This document shows positions 57,139 through 64,000 of a stretch of 64,000 bases of DNA, piece by piece. Under the pieces are notes generated by a model that was given only the letters and a program-made list of their open reading frames with translations, did not search any database and had not been told where the DNA came from. The DNA comes from JBDTDV01 sp039922875 (lineage in GTDB: Bacteria; Actinomycetota; Actinomycetes; Actinomycetales; Microbacteriaceae), in assembly GCA_039922875.1 (NCBI GenBank), contig JBDTDV010000040.1:24772-88771 (forward strand). Reading direction: 5' to 3'. Each line of letters begins with the position of its first letter. Position 1 is the stretch's first letter. The translations under genes were made by a program, and so were the position numbers.

Positions 57139-58434
57139 TTGGCAGTTCTTAATGCGATCGGCAGCGGACTTTACGAGGCGTTCTCCATGTTCTGGCAAAC
57201 GCTGTGGGCTCTCGTGCTGGGCTTCGGTCTTTCTGGCGCGGTCCAGGCTTTCGTCTCGCGCCCGCAGATGCAACAGGCTCTGGGTGACCACCGGCCGAGC
57301 ACGCTCGGGAAGGCCTCAATTTTCGGGATCATCAGTTCGTCCTGTTCGTACGCGGCCGCTGCGCTGACCAAGAGCCTGTTCTCCCGCGGCGCGGACTTCA
57401 CCGCGGCACTGGTCTTCATGATCGCCAGCACGAACCTCGTGGTGGAGTTGGGTCTTGTTCTCTGGTTGCTGATCGGCTGGCAGTTCGCCCTGGCCGAGTT
57501 CGTCGGCGGGGCGATCATGATCACGCTGCTGGGCCTGATCGCCCCGCGGGTATTTCCCAAAGCGTGGATCCGCGACGCACAGCTAAAACTGGCGGGGCGC
57601 CAGTCATCGGATTCAAGCTCCGTTCGCGATGACGGCGCACCGGACGCGGGGCCGATCGGTCGGAGAATGCGCAGTCGCCGCGGGTGGGGTGACGCGGCCG
57701 GGTACACGATCAGCGACCTGACGATGCTTCGCCGAGAACTGTTGATCGGCTTCCTGGTGGCGGGATTCCTCGCCTCGCTCGTGCCGCCTGCGGTGTGGCA
57801 GTGGGTGTTCCTGACCGGACACGGGTTCTGGTCCAGCTTGGAGAACGTGGCCATCGCGCCGTTGGTGGCCATCATCAGCTTCGTCTGCTCGGTCGGAAAT
57901 GTGGTTCTGGCTGCCGCGCTCTGGCACGGTGGCATCAGCTTCGGCGGCGTCGTCGCGTTCGTGTTCGCCGACCTGATCACCCTGCCGCTGCTGTCGATCT
58001 ACCGCAAGTACTATGGCACCCGCCTCACGCTTCGAATTCTCGCCGTCTTCTGGGTGACGATGAGCGCCGCGGGACTCGCGGTCGAATATCTCTTCCGGCT
58101 GATCGGAATCCCTGAACCCGCCCGACCGGACAATATCGTTCACGGCGGGGTGTCCTGGGATTACACCACCATCCTCAATATCATTGCCCTGGTCGTGTTC
58201 GGCATTTTGTATTGGCTCTACCGCACCCGCGATGGTCGCAGTGGGAAATATGCAAAAGATCCCGTGTGTGGCATGCAGGTAGAGACCGCCAATGCGCCCG
58301 CCAGCCGCAAGGCAGGCAGGCACACGATCTACTTCTGCTCTGATCGGTGCGCGCACCGATACGACGACGATCCGCGCCGTTACCAATTGGCAATAGATAA
58401 GAACGACCGAGTACATCCGGGAGAAACGACGTGA
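57139..58434 (+). CDS. ArsP/UPF0718-like permease with C-terminal YHS domain
   Basis: A 431-residue protein: about eight membrane helices in two halves (SSSCSYAAAALTKSLFSRGADFTAALVFM and FVCSVGNVVLAAALWHGGISFGGVVAFV, split), typical of UPF0718 permeases related to arsenic/organoarsenical exporters, then a YHS domain (about 374-415, DPVCGMQVETANAP, GRHTIYFCSDRCAHRY) that binds metal or metal-thiol ligands. It probably moves a metal or metalloid out of the cell, with YHS as the acceptor. TTG start with GAGGTGAT upstream. The regulator overlaps its stop codon. Confidence 0.85.
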   Translation: MAVLNAIGSGLYEAFSMFWQTLWALVLGFGLSGAVQAFVSRPQMQQALGDHRPSTLGKASIFGIISSSCSYAAAALTKSLFSRGADFTAALVFMIASTNLVVELGLVLWLLIGWQFALAEFVGGAIMITLLGLIAPRVFPKAWIRDAQLKLAGRQSSDSSSVRDDGAPDAGPIGRRMRSRRGWGDAAGYTISDLTMLRRELLIGFLVAGFLASLVPPAVWQWVFLTGHGFWSSLENVAIAPLVAIISFVCSVGNVVLAAALWHGGISFGGVVAFVFADLITLPLLSIYRKYYGTRLTLRILAVFWVTMSAAGLAVEYLFRLIGIPEPARPDNIVHGGVSWDYTTILNIIALVVFGILYWLYRTRDGRSGKYAKDPVCGMQVETANAPASRKAGRHTIYFCSDRCAHRYDDDPRRYQLAIDKNDRVHPGETT

Positions 58435-58811
58435 CCGCGACCGAACTCAGGCGTCCCATCGATCCTGAGCGGGTCGCTCACGCACGCTCCCGACTACCCA
58501 GCGCCGAAGGCGCCACCCGTTTGACCGGTCTGCTGTCCTTGATGGCCGACCCGGTGCGCCTGCGTCTGATCTACGCTTTGGACGTGACCGAGGAGCTCTG
58601 CGTCGGTGACCTCGCGCTCGCCCTGGACACATCCGAAGATTCCGTCTCCTATGCACTGCGTCTGCTGCGCACCGCGGGGCTGGTCGTCGCCCGCAAAGCA
58701 GGACGCGTTGTATACAACAGGCTTGCAGACGACTTCCCCGCACCGTTGCGCAACTACTGCCTGCGGCAACTGATCGCCCTCACTTACCAGGCCGAGGACT
58801 CGGGCGTCTAA
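58431..58811 (+). CDS. ArsR/SmtB-family metalloregulator
   Basis: A 126-residue winged-helix repressor. MADPVRLRLIYALDVTEELCVGDLA (residues about 38-62) covers helix 2 and the alpha-3 metal region with ELCVGD in place of the ELCVCD box, so only Cys57 remains there; DTSEDSVSYALRLLRTAGLV is the recognition helix and Cys110 (RNYCLRQL) is a second thiol. Cys57 alone with Cys110 hints at a CmtR-like (Cd/Pb) or ArsR-type thiol site, but the metal is not defined. GTG overlaps the permease TGA. Confidence 0.9.
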   Translation: MTATELRRPIDPERVAHARSRLPSAEGATRLTGLLSLMADPVRLRLIYALDVTEELCVGDLALALDTSEDSVSYALRLLRTAGLVVARKAGRVVYNRLADDFPAPLRNYCLRQLIALTYQAEDSGV

Positions 58812-58823
58812 CTCCAGCCCAGG

Positions 58824-58839
58824 CGAGGTGTGGACCTCG
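58824..58839 (+). terminator. Possible weak hairpin terminator after arsR
   Basis: CGAGGT-GTGG-ACCTCG, a 6-bp stem with 4-nt loop 13 nt past the stop codon; no U-tract follows, so at best a weak or Rho-assisted terminator. Confidence 0.3.
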
Positions 58840-58870
58840 GTCACGGTCGGGTGCGCCTGGCGCCTGGCGC

Positions 58871-58969
58871 TTGACAGCGAAGCCAGCACAACGATTTACG
58901 TTGTGATTTGATCGCATTCGTACCGTAAGCACATCTAAATTGGCAATTCGGTACGAGTTTCGCTGTCAA
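58871..58969. repeat. Nested inverted repeats forming a three-stem structure
   Basis: An outer pair TTGACAGCGAA/TTCGCTGTCAA (58871-58881, 58959-58969, 11 bp, exact) encloses an internal pair TCGTACCG/CGGTACGA (58918-58925, 58949-58956, 8 bp) and a separate hairpin CACAACG-ATTTA-CGTTGTG (58887-58905, 7 bp). The left arm starts with a perfect -35 hexamer, TTGACA. Could be a folded RNA leader, an operator cluster or a small mobile element. Confidence 0.75.
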
Positions 58970-59077
58970 AATGCTTGTCGCGTTCTTGTTCACAGTGCTA
59001 GTCTCGCAACGCACGTTGGTCCGATGGAGAACCGAGGAACAAATACGATGCCCGATGCCGCGCGTCAAGGTCGATTG

Positions 59078-59286
59078 AACAGCCATGCCAGCGGCGTCGC
59101 GCTCGCCTTCGGTTCGGACTGGCCGTGTTCATCCGCAGATCCGCGAGAGGGCATCGCGATCGCCATCTCACGCACGACCACGCAGCACTCGACCTTCAGC
59201 CTGCCCTGATTGTCTACTCGGCCGGCGTGGCCGCGCAGGCGTTCGCAGACCGTGCCGATGCCCCGTGGGGGATCGCACTCGAGTAG
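59078..59286 (+). pseudogene. YtcJ-like amidohydrolase remnant
   Basis: SGVALAFGSDWPCSSADPR (metal-binding Asp of the amidohydrolase core) is read in one frame; after a frameshift the sense continues with LQPALIVYSAGVAAQAFADR and DAPWGIALE, the C-terminal part of the same family, ending in TAG. The N-terminal three quarters of the protein are gone. About 120 bp before the permease ATG is left with no coding signal. Confidence 0.6.
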
Positions 59287-59412
59287 AGCAATGTCTTTTT
59301 CGACCGCCGTACTGAGTTGTATAGGCAATTCCCGTTCGCATCAAAGTAACCGCACCAAAGTAACCGCACTCAAGAATCCGCACACAAACAACTTCAATCA
59401 AGGAAGCACAAC

Positions 59413-60906
59413 ATGACCGACACAGACAAACAGCATGGGCCCGGTCTCCGCAAAAACGCGATCGGGCTCCTGGGGGCGGTGATCATGTCGGCCGCGCTGA
59501 TGGGCCCGGCTGTCTCGGTCTATTTCAACCCGCAGGTTTCGGCCGCCAGCGCAGGCGTGGCGACGCCGTTCGTTTTCGTACTCGGCCTCGTAGTCATGCT
59601 CATTGTGGCAAACGGTGTCATGGAGATGTCGCGCGTACTGCCCAGCGCGGGATCCTTCTACACCTACGTATCGCGCGGAATTGGACCGCGCAGCGGGTTC
59701 GTCACGGGCGCGCTCATGTTTCTGGCGTATGCGCTGCTGGTGCCAGCAGAGCTCGCACTCATCGGCACCTACACTCAGGATGTCCTTGCCGGTTACGGCA
59801 TCCACATCAGCTGGCTGATCGTCTCGGCATTCTTCACGGTGCTCATGGTTTTCCTCTGCCTGCGCGGCATTGTCGGGTCGATCCGCACGGCGACCGTGCT
59901 GTTCCTCGCCGAGGTCACGGTCATCATCGTTCTGAGCGCGATCATACTGGCCAAGGGCGGTGCTCACGGGCTCACCCTCGCACCGCTGAATCCGGCGAAC
60001 TCGCCGACCGGCATGTCGGGCTTGGCGCTGGGAATGGTATTCGCCATCTTGTCATTCGTCGGCTTTGAAGCAGCAACCACTCTCGGCGAAGAAGTTCGAC
60101 GACCGCGCCGCAACATTCCGCGCGCAATGTTCTTTGCCCTTCTGTTCGTCGGCCTGATCTATGTCTTCGCGACATACAGCGAAATGGTCGGCTTCGGTGT
60201 GGACGGCGTGAACAAGCTGGTTGCAGATGTCGCGCCATTCACCACGCTCGCCAATCAGTACGCTCCGTGGCTGAACCTGCTGGTCGGCCTTGCCGGCATT
60301 TCGAGCATCTTCGCGGTCACGATGAACACGAACAACGGAGTCGTGCGCATCATCTTCGCGATGAGTCGCGAGGGGATGCTGCCCGAGCGGCTCTCACATG
60401 TTCACCCGACGCACCGGACCCCGACGACTGCCATCTGGTTCGTCGGCAGCTTCGCCGTCGTGCTCACCTTCGGCGTCGGACTACTCGCTGGTCCGTTCAA
60501 CGCGTACGTATACCTTGGCTCGATCCTCACCTTGGCGATCATCCCGGTTTACATCCTGACGAATATTGCCACGATGCGGTATTTTGCGCGAGAGCGACGA
60601 TCGGAACGCTCGGTGCTGCGCCACGCGGTTCTGCCCGTGCTGGGAATCTTGTTGCTCGCAATTCCGATTTATGGACAGGTCTATCCCGCACCGGCAGCAC
60701 CCCTGGTCTTCTTTCCCTACCTTGTGCTGCTCTTCATCATCATCACTGCGGTCATTGCCGTGCAACTGGGCAAGCGCCATCCGGAGGTGTTGTTGCGCGC
60801 CGGAGCGACGCTGGCGGCAGGCGATGCCGACGATGCGCTCAGCGTGACGGACGGCGACACGGTTATGCCGGCGGAACCAGAACGCGAATCGGAGCCGCGG
60901 CCGTGA
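59413..60906 (+). CDS. APC-family amino acid permease
   Basis: A 497-residue, 12-helix amino acid-polyamine-organocation transporter. MSAALMGPAVSVYFNPQVSAASAG is the first-helix region, VMEMSRVLPSAGSFYTYVSRGIG carries the family's PSAGSFYxY, SFVGFEAATTLGEEVRRPRRNIPRAMFF (split) holds the FEaaa..GEE(a/r).P segment of helix 6. The cytoplasmic end is acidic. Substrate cannot be told, possibly an amine or amino acid. AAGGAAG lies 7 nt before the ATG. The following GlcG/HbpS gene overlaps its stop by GTGA. Confidence 0.88.
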   Translation: MTDTDKQHGPGLRKNAIGLLGAVIMSAALMGPAVSVYFNPQVSAASAGVATPFVFVLGLVVMLIVANGVMEMSRVLPSAGSFYTYVSRGIGPRSGFVTGALMFLAYALLVPAELALIGTYTQDVLAGYGIHISWLIVSAFFTVLMVFLCLRGIVGSIRTATVLFLAEVTVIIVLSAIILAKGGAHGLTLAPLNPANSPTGMSGLALGMVFAILSFVGFEAATTLGEEVRRPRRNIPRAMFFALLFVGLIYVFATYSEMVGFGVDGVNKLVADVAPFTTLANQYAPWLNLLVGLAGISSIFAVTMNTNNGVVRIIFAMSREGMLPERLSHVHPTHRTPTTAIWFVGSFAVVLTFGVGLLAGPFNAYVYLGSILTLAIIPVYILTNIATMRYFARERRSERSVLRHAVLPVLGILLLAIPIYGQVYPAPAAPLVFFPYLVLLFIIITAVIAVQLGKRHPEVLLRAGATLAAGDADDALSVTDGDTVMPAEPERESEPRP

Positions 60907-61325
60907 CATCGGCAATTCCGTTGTCGATCGCGCGTGAACTGATCGCCGCAACCCATGACGAGGGCACACGTCGTGACGCTACGATTTCCGCGGCCGTTGT
61001 CGATGCAGGCGGACACCTCATCGCGTTCGGCCGAATGGATGGTGCTGAAATCGCCGGTCCGACGTTGGCTATCGACAAGGCCTTCACTGCGGTCGCGCAC
61101 AGCATCGCAACCGAGGAGCTCGCCGTTCTGGCCGCACCGGGTGGCGAACTATTCGGCCTCCAGGCCAATGGTAACGGCCGGTACGTCATCTTCGGGGGTG
61201 GGATTCCGTTGCGCCGGGATGGCGTCATCGTCGGTGCGATCGGGGTGAGTGGTTCTACATCGCAGAATGATATTGCCTGCGCCAAGCGAGCGGTTCTGAG
61301 ATTCTCAGACCTGCTCCCCGACTAG
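60903..61325 (+). CDS. GlcG/HbpS-family heme-binding-like protein
   Basis: A 140-residue PF03928 protein. SIARELIAATHDEGTRRDATISAAVVDAGGHLIAFGRMDGAEIA (split) and TLAIDKAFTAVAHSIATEEL, FGGGIPLRRDGVIVGAIGVSGSTSQNDIACAKRA (split) match the GlcG/HbpS/DUF336 fold. In other bacteria these act in glycolate metabolism or heme sensing, or assist propanediol utilisation; the role here is unclear. The GTG overlaps the permease TGA, so it is translationally coupled to amino-acid transport. Confidence 0.9.
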   Translation: MTSAIPLSIARELIAATHDEGTRRDATISAAVVDAGGHLIAFGRMDGAEIAGPTLAIDKAFTAVAHSIATEELAVLAAPGGELFGLQANGNGRYVIFGGGIPLRRDGVIVGAIGVSGSTSQNDIACAKRAVLRFSDLLPD

Positions 61326-61393
61326 CACGTTTGCCTCTCCTCGCGCTTTCTGCCGCCTTACGGGCAGTGGCGCACACGCGACGGCTTCGAGTT

Positions 61394-62053
61394 TCAGACG
61401 TCGTGCAAACTCGTGAGTCCGCTCTCGTAGGCGACGATCACGGCCTGAACGCGGTCTCGCAGATCGAGTTTGGAGAGGATGCGACTGACGTGAGTTTTCA
61501 CGGTTCCCTCCGAAACGTGAAGGCGTTGTGCGATCTCGGCATTGCTCAATCCCTGGGCGAGCTCGCCGAGCACATCCCGTTCCCGTTGCGTCAGTAGCGC
61601 GAGCCGGGGCTCCGCGTCGGTCGCCACGGGGGCGCGTTGAACGAATTGCTTGACAAGTCGCCGCGTGACCTGGGGCGCGAGAAGCATGTCACCGGCTGCG
61701 ACCGTTTTGATCGCGTCGATCAGTCGCTCGGGTGTCACGTCTTTGAAGAGGAATCCGCTGGCCCCTGCGTGTAGCGCGTCGAAGACGTAGCGATCGACGT
61801 CGAAGGTAGTCAGCATGATCACGCGGATTCCAGGATGCTCAGCGAGGAGTGCCTTCGCAGTTTCGATACCATCGACGCCCGGCATCCGGATGTCCATCAG
61901 CACGACATCAGGGTTCTTGGCTCGCGTAAGGGCAAGAGCGGACGCGCTGTCGTCCGCCTCGCCCACAACATGGAGGTCGGGTTGTGAATCGGCAATCATC
62001 CGCAGGCCAACGCGGATGAGCGGTTGATCGTCGACAATGGCAACCGAAATCAT
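61394..62053 (-). CDS. NarL/LuxR-family response regulator
   Basis: A 219-residue two-component regulator. Receiver domain: acidic pair VDDQ (8-9), phosphoacceptor Asp54 in VVLMDIRMPG, Thr83-like LTTF and Lys in FLFKD. Helix-turn-helix LuxR domain at about 148-210 (LTQRERDVLGELAQGLSNAEIAQRL, VSEGTVKTHVSRILSKL). Encoded after the histidine kinase with ATGA overlap. Target genes unknown; the divergent membrane-protein gene is a candidate. Confidence 0.93.
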   Translation of the reverse strand: MISVAIVDDQPLIRVGLRMIADSQPDLHVVGEADDSASALALTRAKNPDVVLMDIRMPGVDGIETAKALLAEHPGIRVIMLTTFDVDRYVFDALHAGASGFLFKDVTPERLIDAIKTVAAGDMLLAPQVTRRLVKQFVQRAPVATDAEPRLALLTQRERDVLGELAQGLSNAEIAQRLHVSEGTVKTHVSRILSKLDLRDRVQAVIVAYESGLTSLHDV

Positions 62054-63231
62054 GTGAGTTGCCGTATCGTCGGTAATTCGGCATGAAGGAGAAATCGTCC
62101 GTCGGACTGTGCGCCGGCCGTCATGGTGCCGCCGGAAAGTTCTACTCGCGCTCTAAGACCGTTGAGGCCGCGACCTGCTCCGGGCACGCTCGGCCGCACC
62201 GCCTGCAGCCGGCTTGCCACCTCAATCGTGAGAAGCATGGTCTCTTCGGCGCGACAAATGCTCACGGTCGCGCCGGCTCTCCCACTGTGCTTGACGACGT
62301 TGGTCAAGCCCTCTTGGACGATCCGGTAGCCCGTCAGTTGAACACCGAGCGGAAGGTCTTCGGTGTCGCCTGCCTCGTCCAGAGTGACCGGAAACCCGAG
62401 GCCCCGCATCCGCTCGCACAAGCCGGCAACCCCTGCCAACGTCGGCTGCGGCGATGTCGCGGCATCTCCCTCTCCTTCCTGGAGAAGCGGGAGCAGCGTG
62501 CGCAGTTCCGACAACGACGCCCTGCCGAGCTGTTCGATCCGCTCGAGAGCCGCGATCGCGATCGCCGGTTCGGACACCGACGCAAGCCGTGCACCGCCCG
62601 CCTGCAGCACGATCACCGTAATCGTGTGTGCGAGCACGTCGTGCAACTCCCGGGCGATGCGATCTCGCTCGGCACGACTGGCGCGCTCCTCGGCCACGGC
62701 GCGCTCCGCGCTCGCGCGACCGACGCGATCACGATATTCGGACCAACTGCGGGCGAGAAGACCGATCGCGAACGCCACGACCAGCAGCACGGAGTTGTAC
62801 ACCAGTTCGCCCGGATCGCGGATCTCAGCGAACTCAAGCGCGAGGAGCAACAATCCGAGCCCGCTCAGCGCGAGCCCGGCTAACGCGACAGATCGACGCA
62901 GATGACGTGCACACGAGTAGAGCGCGACTAACCAGACGACCAATTCGTTCCAATAGTTGAGGCTCGTCGGCAGGATCAGCGGGGGAACCGCGATGACAAC
63001 GAGCACGATCGTCAAGGTCACCAGTGGCAGTCGTCGACGGATCACCAGGGCTGCGCAGGCGAGGGTGCCGGGAATGATTGAGGTTGTCGGCGGCGCGGTG
63101 CCGATGGGCGTCGTCAGTGCCCCGGTGTATACGTCGACCAATCCCAGTGTGAGGAGGAATGCCGGCGGCGCGACGTCGTAGAGCACGGTGGGCCAATGCC
63201 CGCTCCACCACTGCCCACGCTGACCGCGCAT
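62050..63231 (-). CDS. NarL-type sensor histidine kinase (HisKA_3)
   Basis: A 393-residue kinase: five or six hydrophobic helices (about 20-165; VAPPAFLLTLGLVDVY, LPLVTLTIVLVVIAVPPLIL), then HisKA_3 dimerisation with His197 in RIARELHDVLAHTITVIVLQ, and an HATPase_c domain with EGLTNVVKHSG (N box) and GAGRGLNGLRARVELSGG (G box). The sensing part is only the membrane helices (short loops), so the signal is in or near the membrane. Start MRGQRGQWW has TACGGT 6 nt upstream. Confidence 0.9.
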   Translation of the reverse strand: MRGQRGQWWSGHWPTVLYDVAPPAFLLTLGLVDVYTGALTTPIGTAPPTTSIIPGTLACAALVIRRRLPLVTLTIVLVVIAVPPLILPTSLNYWNELVVWLVALYSCARHLRRSVALAGLALSGLGLLLLALEFAEIRDPGELVYNSVLLVVAFAIGLLARSWSEYRDRVGRASAERAVAEERASRAERDRIARELHDVLAHTITVIVLQAGGARLASVSEPAIAIAALERIEQLGRASLSELRTLLPLLQEGEGDAATSPQPTLAGVAGLCERMRGLGFPVTLDEAGDTEDLPLGVQLTGYRIVQEGLTNVVKHSGRAGATVSICRAEETMLLTIEVASRLQAVRPSVPGAGRGLNGLRARVELSGGTMTAGAQSDGRFLLHAELPTIRQLT

Positions 63232-63237
63232 GGCACC

Positions 63238-63243
63238 ACCGTA
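63238..63243 (-). promoter_or_regulatory. -10 box of the histidine kinase gene
   Basis: TACGGT on the minus strand, 6 nt before the ATG; leaderless operon start. Confidence 0.45.
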
Positions 63244-63312
63244 GCCCCGCTCTGGCCGGTGCGCATCTGCCGAAAGTCGTACGTCTCGTATTGCTCCAAA
63301 GGAGGAGGAACT

Positions 63313-63354
63313 GTGGTCATGCGACAGACGCGGCGTTACGCCGAGCCGCCGTAG
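63313..63354 (+). CDS. Possible 13-residue leader peptide
   Basis: A GTG-started frame VVMRQTRRYAEPP ending in TAG has AAAGGAGGAGG ideally placed upstream and lies 40 nt before the membrane-protein ATG. CGGCG-TTA-CGCCG inside it (63331-63343) can form a short hairpin. It may be a regulatory leader of the next gene, but a peptide this short is unproven. Confidence 0.35.
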   Translation: MVMRQTRRYAEPP

Positions 63355-63394
63355 CGTGGGGGCGTTTCTGCATGACTGACACAAGGAGGAATTC

Positions 63395-64000
63395 ATGAAC
63401 TGGACATCTACCGACGCGGCACGGCGGCGAATCGTCGTTTTCGGGCTAATTGCCGGGCCTGCGTTGCTCATCATTTCGGTCGCTGTCAACCTCACCGCGC
63501 CCTTGGCGTCCATGCGCGCGGAATTCGAGCACATGACGCGCACGTCTGGTCTGGTTGTCGTTGAAGACCTGCTGGAAACCATCGGGTTCATGCTCGTGCT
63601 GGCTGCGTTCGCTGGGTCTGCGCAGGCGCTTCGCGTCCGCGGAGGAGCGCTCGGCACGTGGGGGGCGGCGCTGAGTATCGTCGGAATCGTGGGGTTCGCG
63701 CTCTCGAATGCGATAGGTTTTACCCTCGCTGGATTGGCGCAGCTTCCCAACCACGACGCTGCGTTCGCCACGGCCACGGCACTCCTCTCCGGCGGGCCCA
63801 TGGCGATGGTTGGAATGGTCTCCACGGTTATGGAGGTGCTCGGTCAGATCGGCATGCTACTGGTCGTCATCGGCCTGATGCGGGCGCGCATCGTGGGCGC
63901 GTGGCCGCTGGTATTCATCATCGTGGGCGCCATCGCAAACGTTGCCTTCGGCCAAATGCTCGTCACCCTCCTCGCCTACGCACTGCTCCTAATTGCGGGC
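63395..64000 (+). CDS. Multi-pass membrane protein, incomplete at window edge
   Basis: Open to the end of the window (202 codons). About six hydrophobic helices are visible: IVVFGLIAGPALLIISVAV, GLVVVEDLLETIGFMLVLAAFAG, ALSIVGIVGFALSNAIGFTLAG, MAMVGMVSTVMEVLGQIGMLLVVIGL, AWPLVFIIVGAIANVAF. No signature recognised; the alternation of long helices with few charged residues resembles unnamed DUF4386-like membrane proteins. AAGGAGGA is 4 nt before the ATG. Divergent from the two-component genes, so it may be their target. Confidence 0.75.
   Translation, partial: MNWTSTDAARRRIVVFGLIAGPALLIISVAVNLTAPLASMRAEFEHMTRTSGLVVVEDLLETIGFMLVLAAFAGSAQALRVRGGALGTWGAALSIVGIVGFALSNAIGFTLAGLAQLPNHDAAFATATALLSGGPMAMVGMVSTVMEVLGQIGMLLVVIGLMRARIVGAWPLVFIIVGAIANVAFGQMLVTLLAYALLLIAG

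Noticed and set aside
58707..58718. Palindrome GTTGTATACAAC as a second ArsR operator
   Set aside because: Lies inside the arsR coding sequence as codons for Val-Tyr-Asn; it shares TATAC with the upstream repeat but placement argues for chance.
45000..64000. A genomic island with integrase or IS ends
   Set aside because: Gene remnants are present but no integrase, transposase, tRNA attachment site or clear shift in base composition was seen.

Overview
The window reads as a chromosomal segment of a high-GC actinobacterium, most probably of the family Microbacteriaceae. This rests on very high GC, frequent GTG starts, GTGA/ATGA stop-start overlaps, actinobacterial marker families (DUF3117, DUF3107, DUF2342, UPF0182, the AdnA/AdnB helicase-nuclease pair, actinobacterial-type DapD) and a gene order around AdnAB resembling the Rv3193c-Rv3211 neighbourhood of Mycobacterium tuberculosis. 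I saw no rRNA, tRNA, CRISPR array, integrase or intact insertion sequence.

Region 1 (0-19 kb) is mostly core genes: a cut-off penicillin-acylase-family hydrolase, the divergent lysine/peptidoglycan pair dapD/dapE sharing a 17-bp promoter, a multi-membrane glycosyltransferase-like protein, DUF3117, an O-methyltransferase, tatB, a sugar:cation symporter coupled to a PLP decarboxylase, an MgtE-N/CBS protein with a DUF1003 partner, aminopeptidase P, an EEP-fold protein, a PHP phosphoesterase and a DEAD-box RNA helicase.

Region 2 (17.7-36 kb) is the DNA-repair block: ferritin-like protein, DUF3107, adnA-adnB (double-strand-break resection motor-nucleases), a kinase-fold protein that lacks its catalytic residues, nudC (NAD(H)/NAD-cap hydrolase), a UvrD-type helicase, a ThiF/TOMM-type leader-binding-like protein, DUF2342, a PDZ-Lon-like membrane protease and UPF0182. 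Two convergent gene pairs here overlap tail to tail by 94 and 137 nt.

Region 3 (36-45 kb) has an MFS remnant, a secreted alpha/beta hydrolase, an HhH-PHP protein followed by the mug DNA glycosylase, a DUF2207 membrane protein, a zinc alcohol dehydrogenase, a flavin reductase and an M23 lipoprotein.

Region 4 (45-64 kb) is more accessory: secreted or lipidated hydrolases, a beta-helix surface protein, a flavoprotein disulfide reductase, two DUF427 loci, a lone CDP-alcohol phosphatidyltransferase, a decaying glycine-betaine ABC operon, a permease-YHS fusion with its ArsR regulator, an amino-acid permease coupled to a GlcG/HbpS protein, a two-component system and a cut-off membrane protein. Four gene remnants (AhpD-like, opuC, YtcJ-like amidohydrolase, MFS) lie in regions 3-4.

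A pattern across the window is a TAnnnT-like -10 box placed 6 (rarely 7) nt before ATG/GTG without a Shine-Dalgarno, implying that many of these genes are transcribed as leaderless mRNAs. Short tandem repeats (8, 14, 15 and 21 bp) recur at gene edges.
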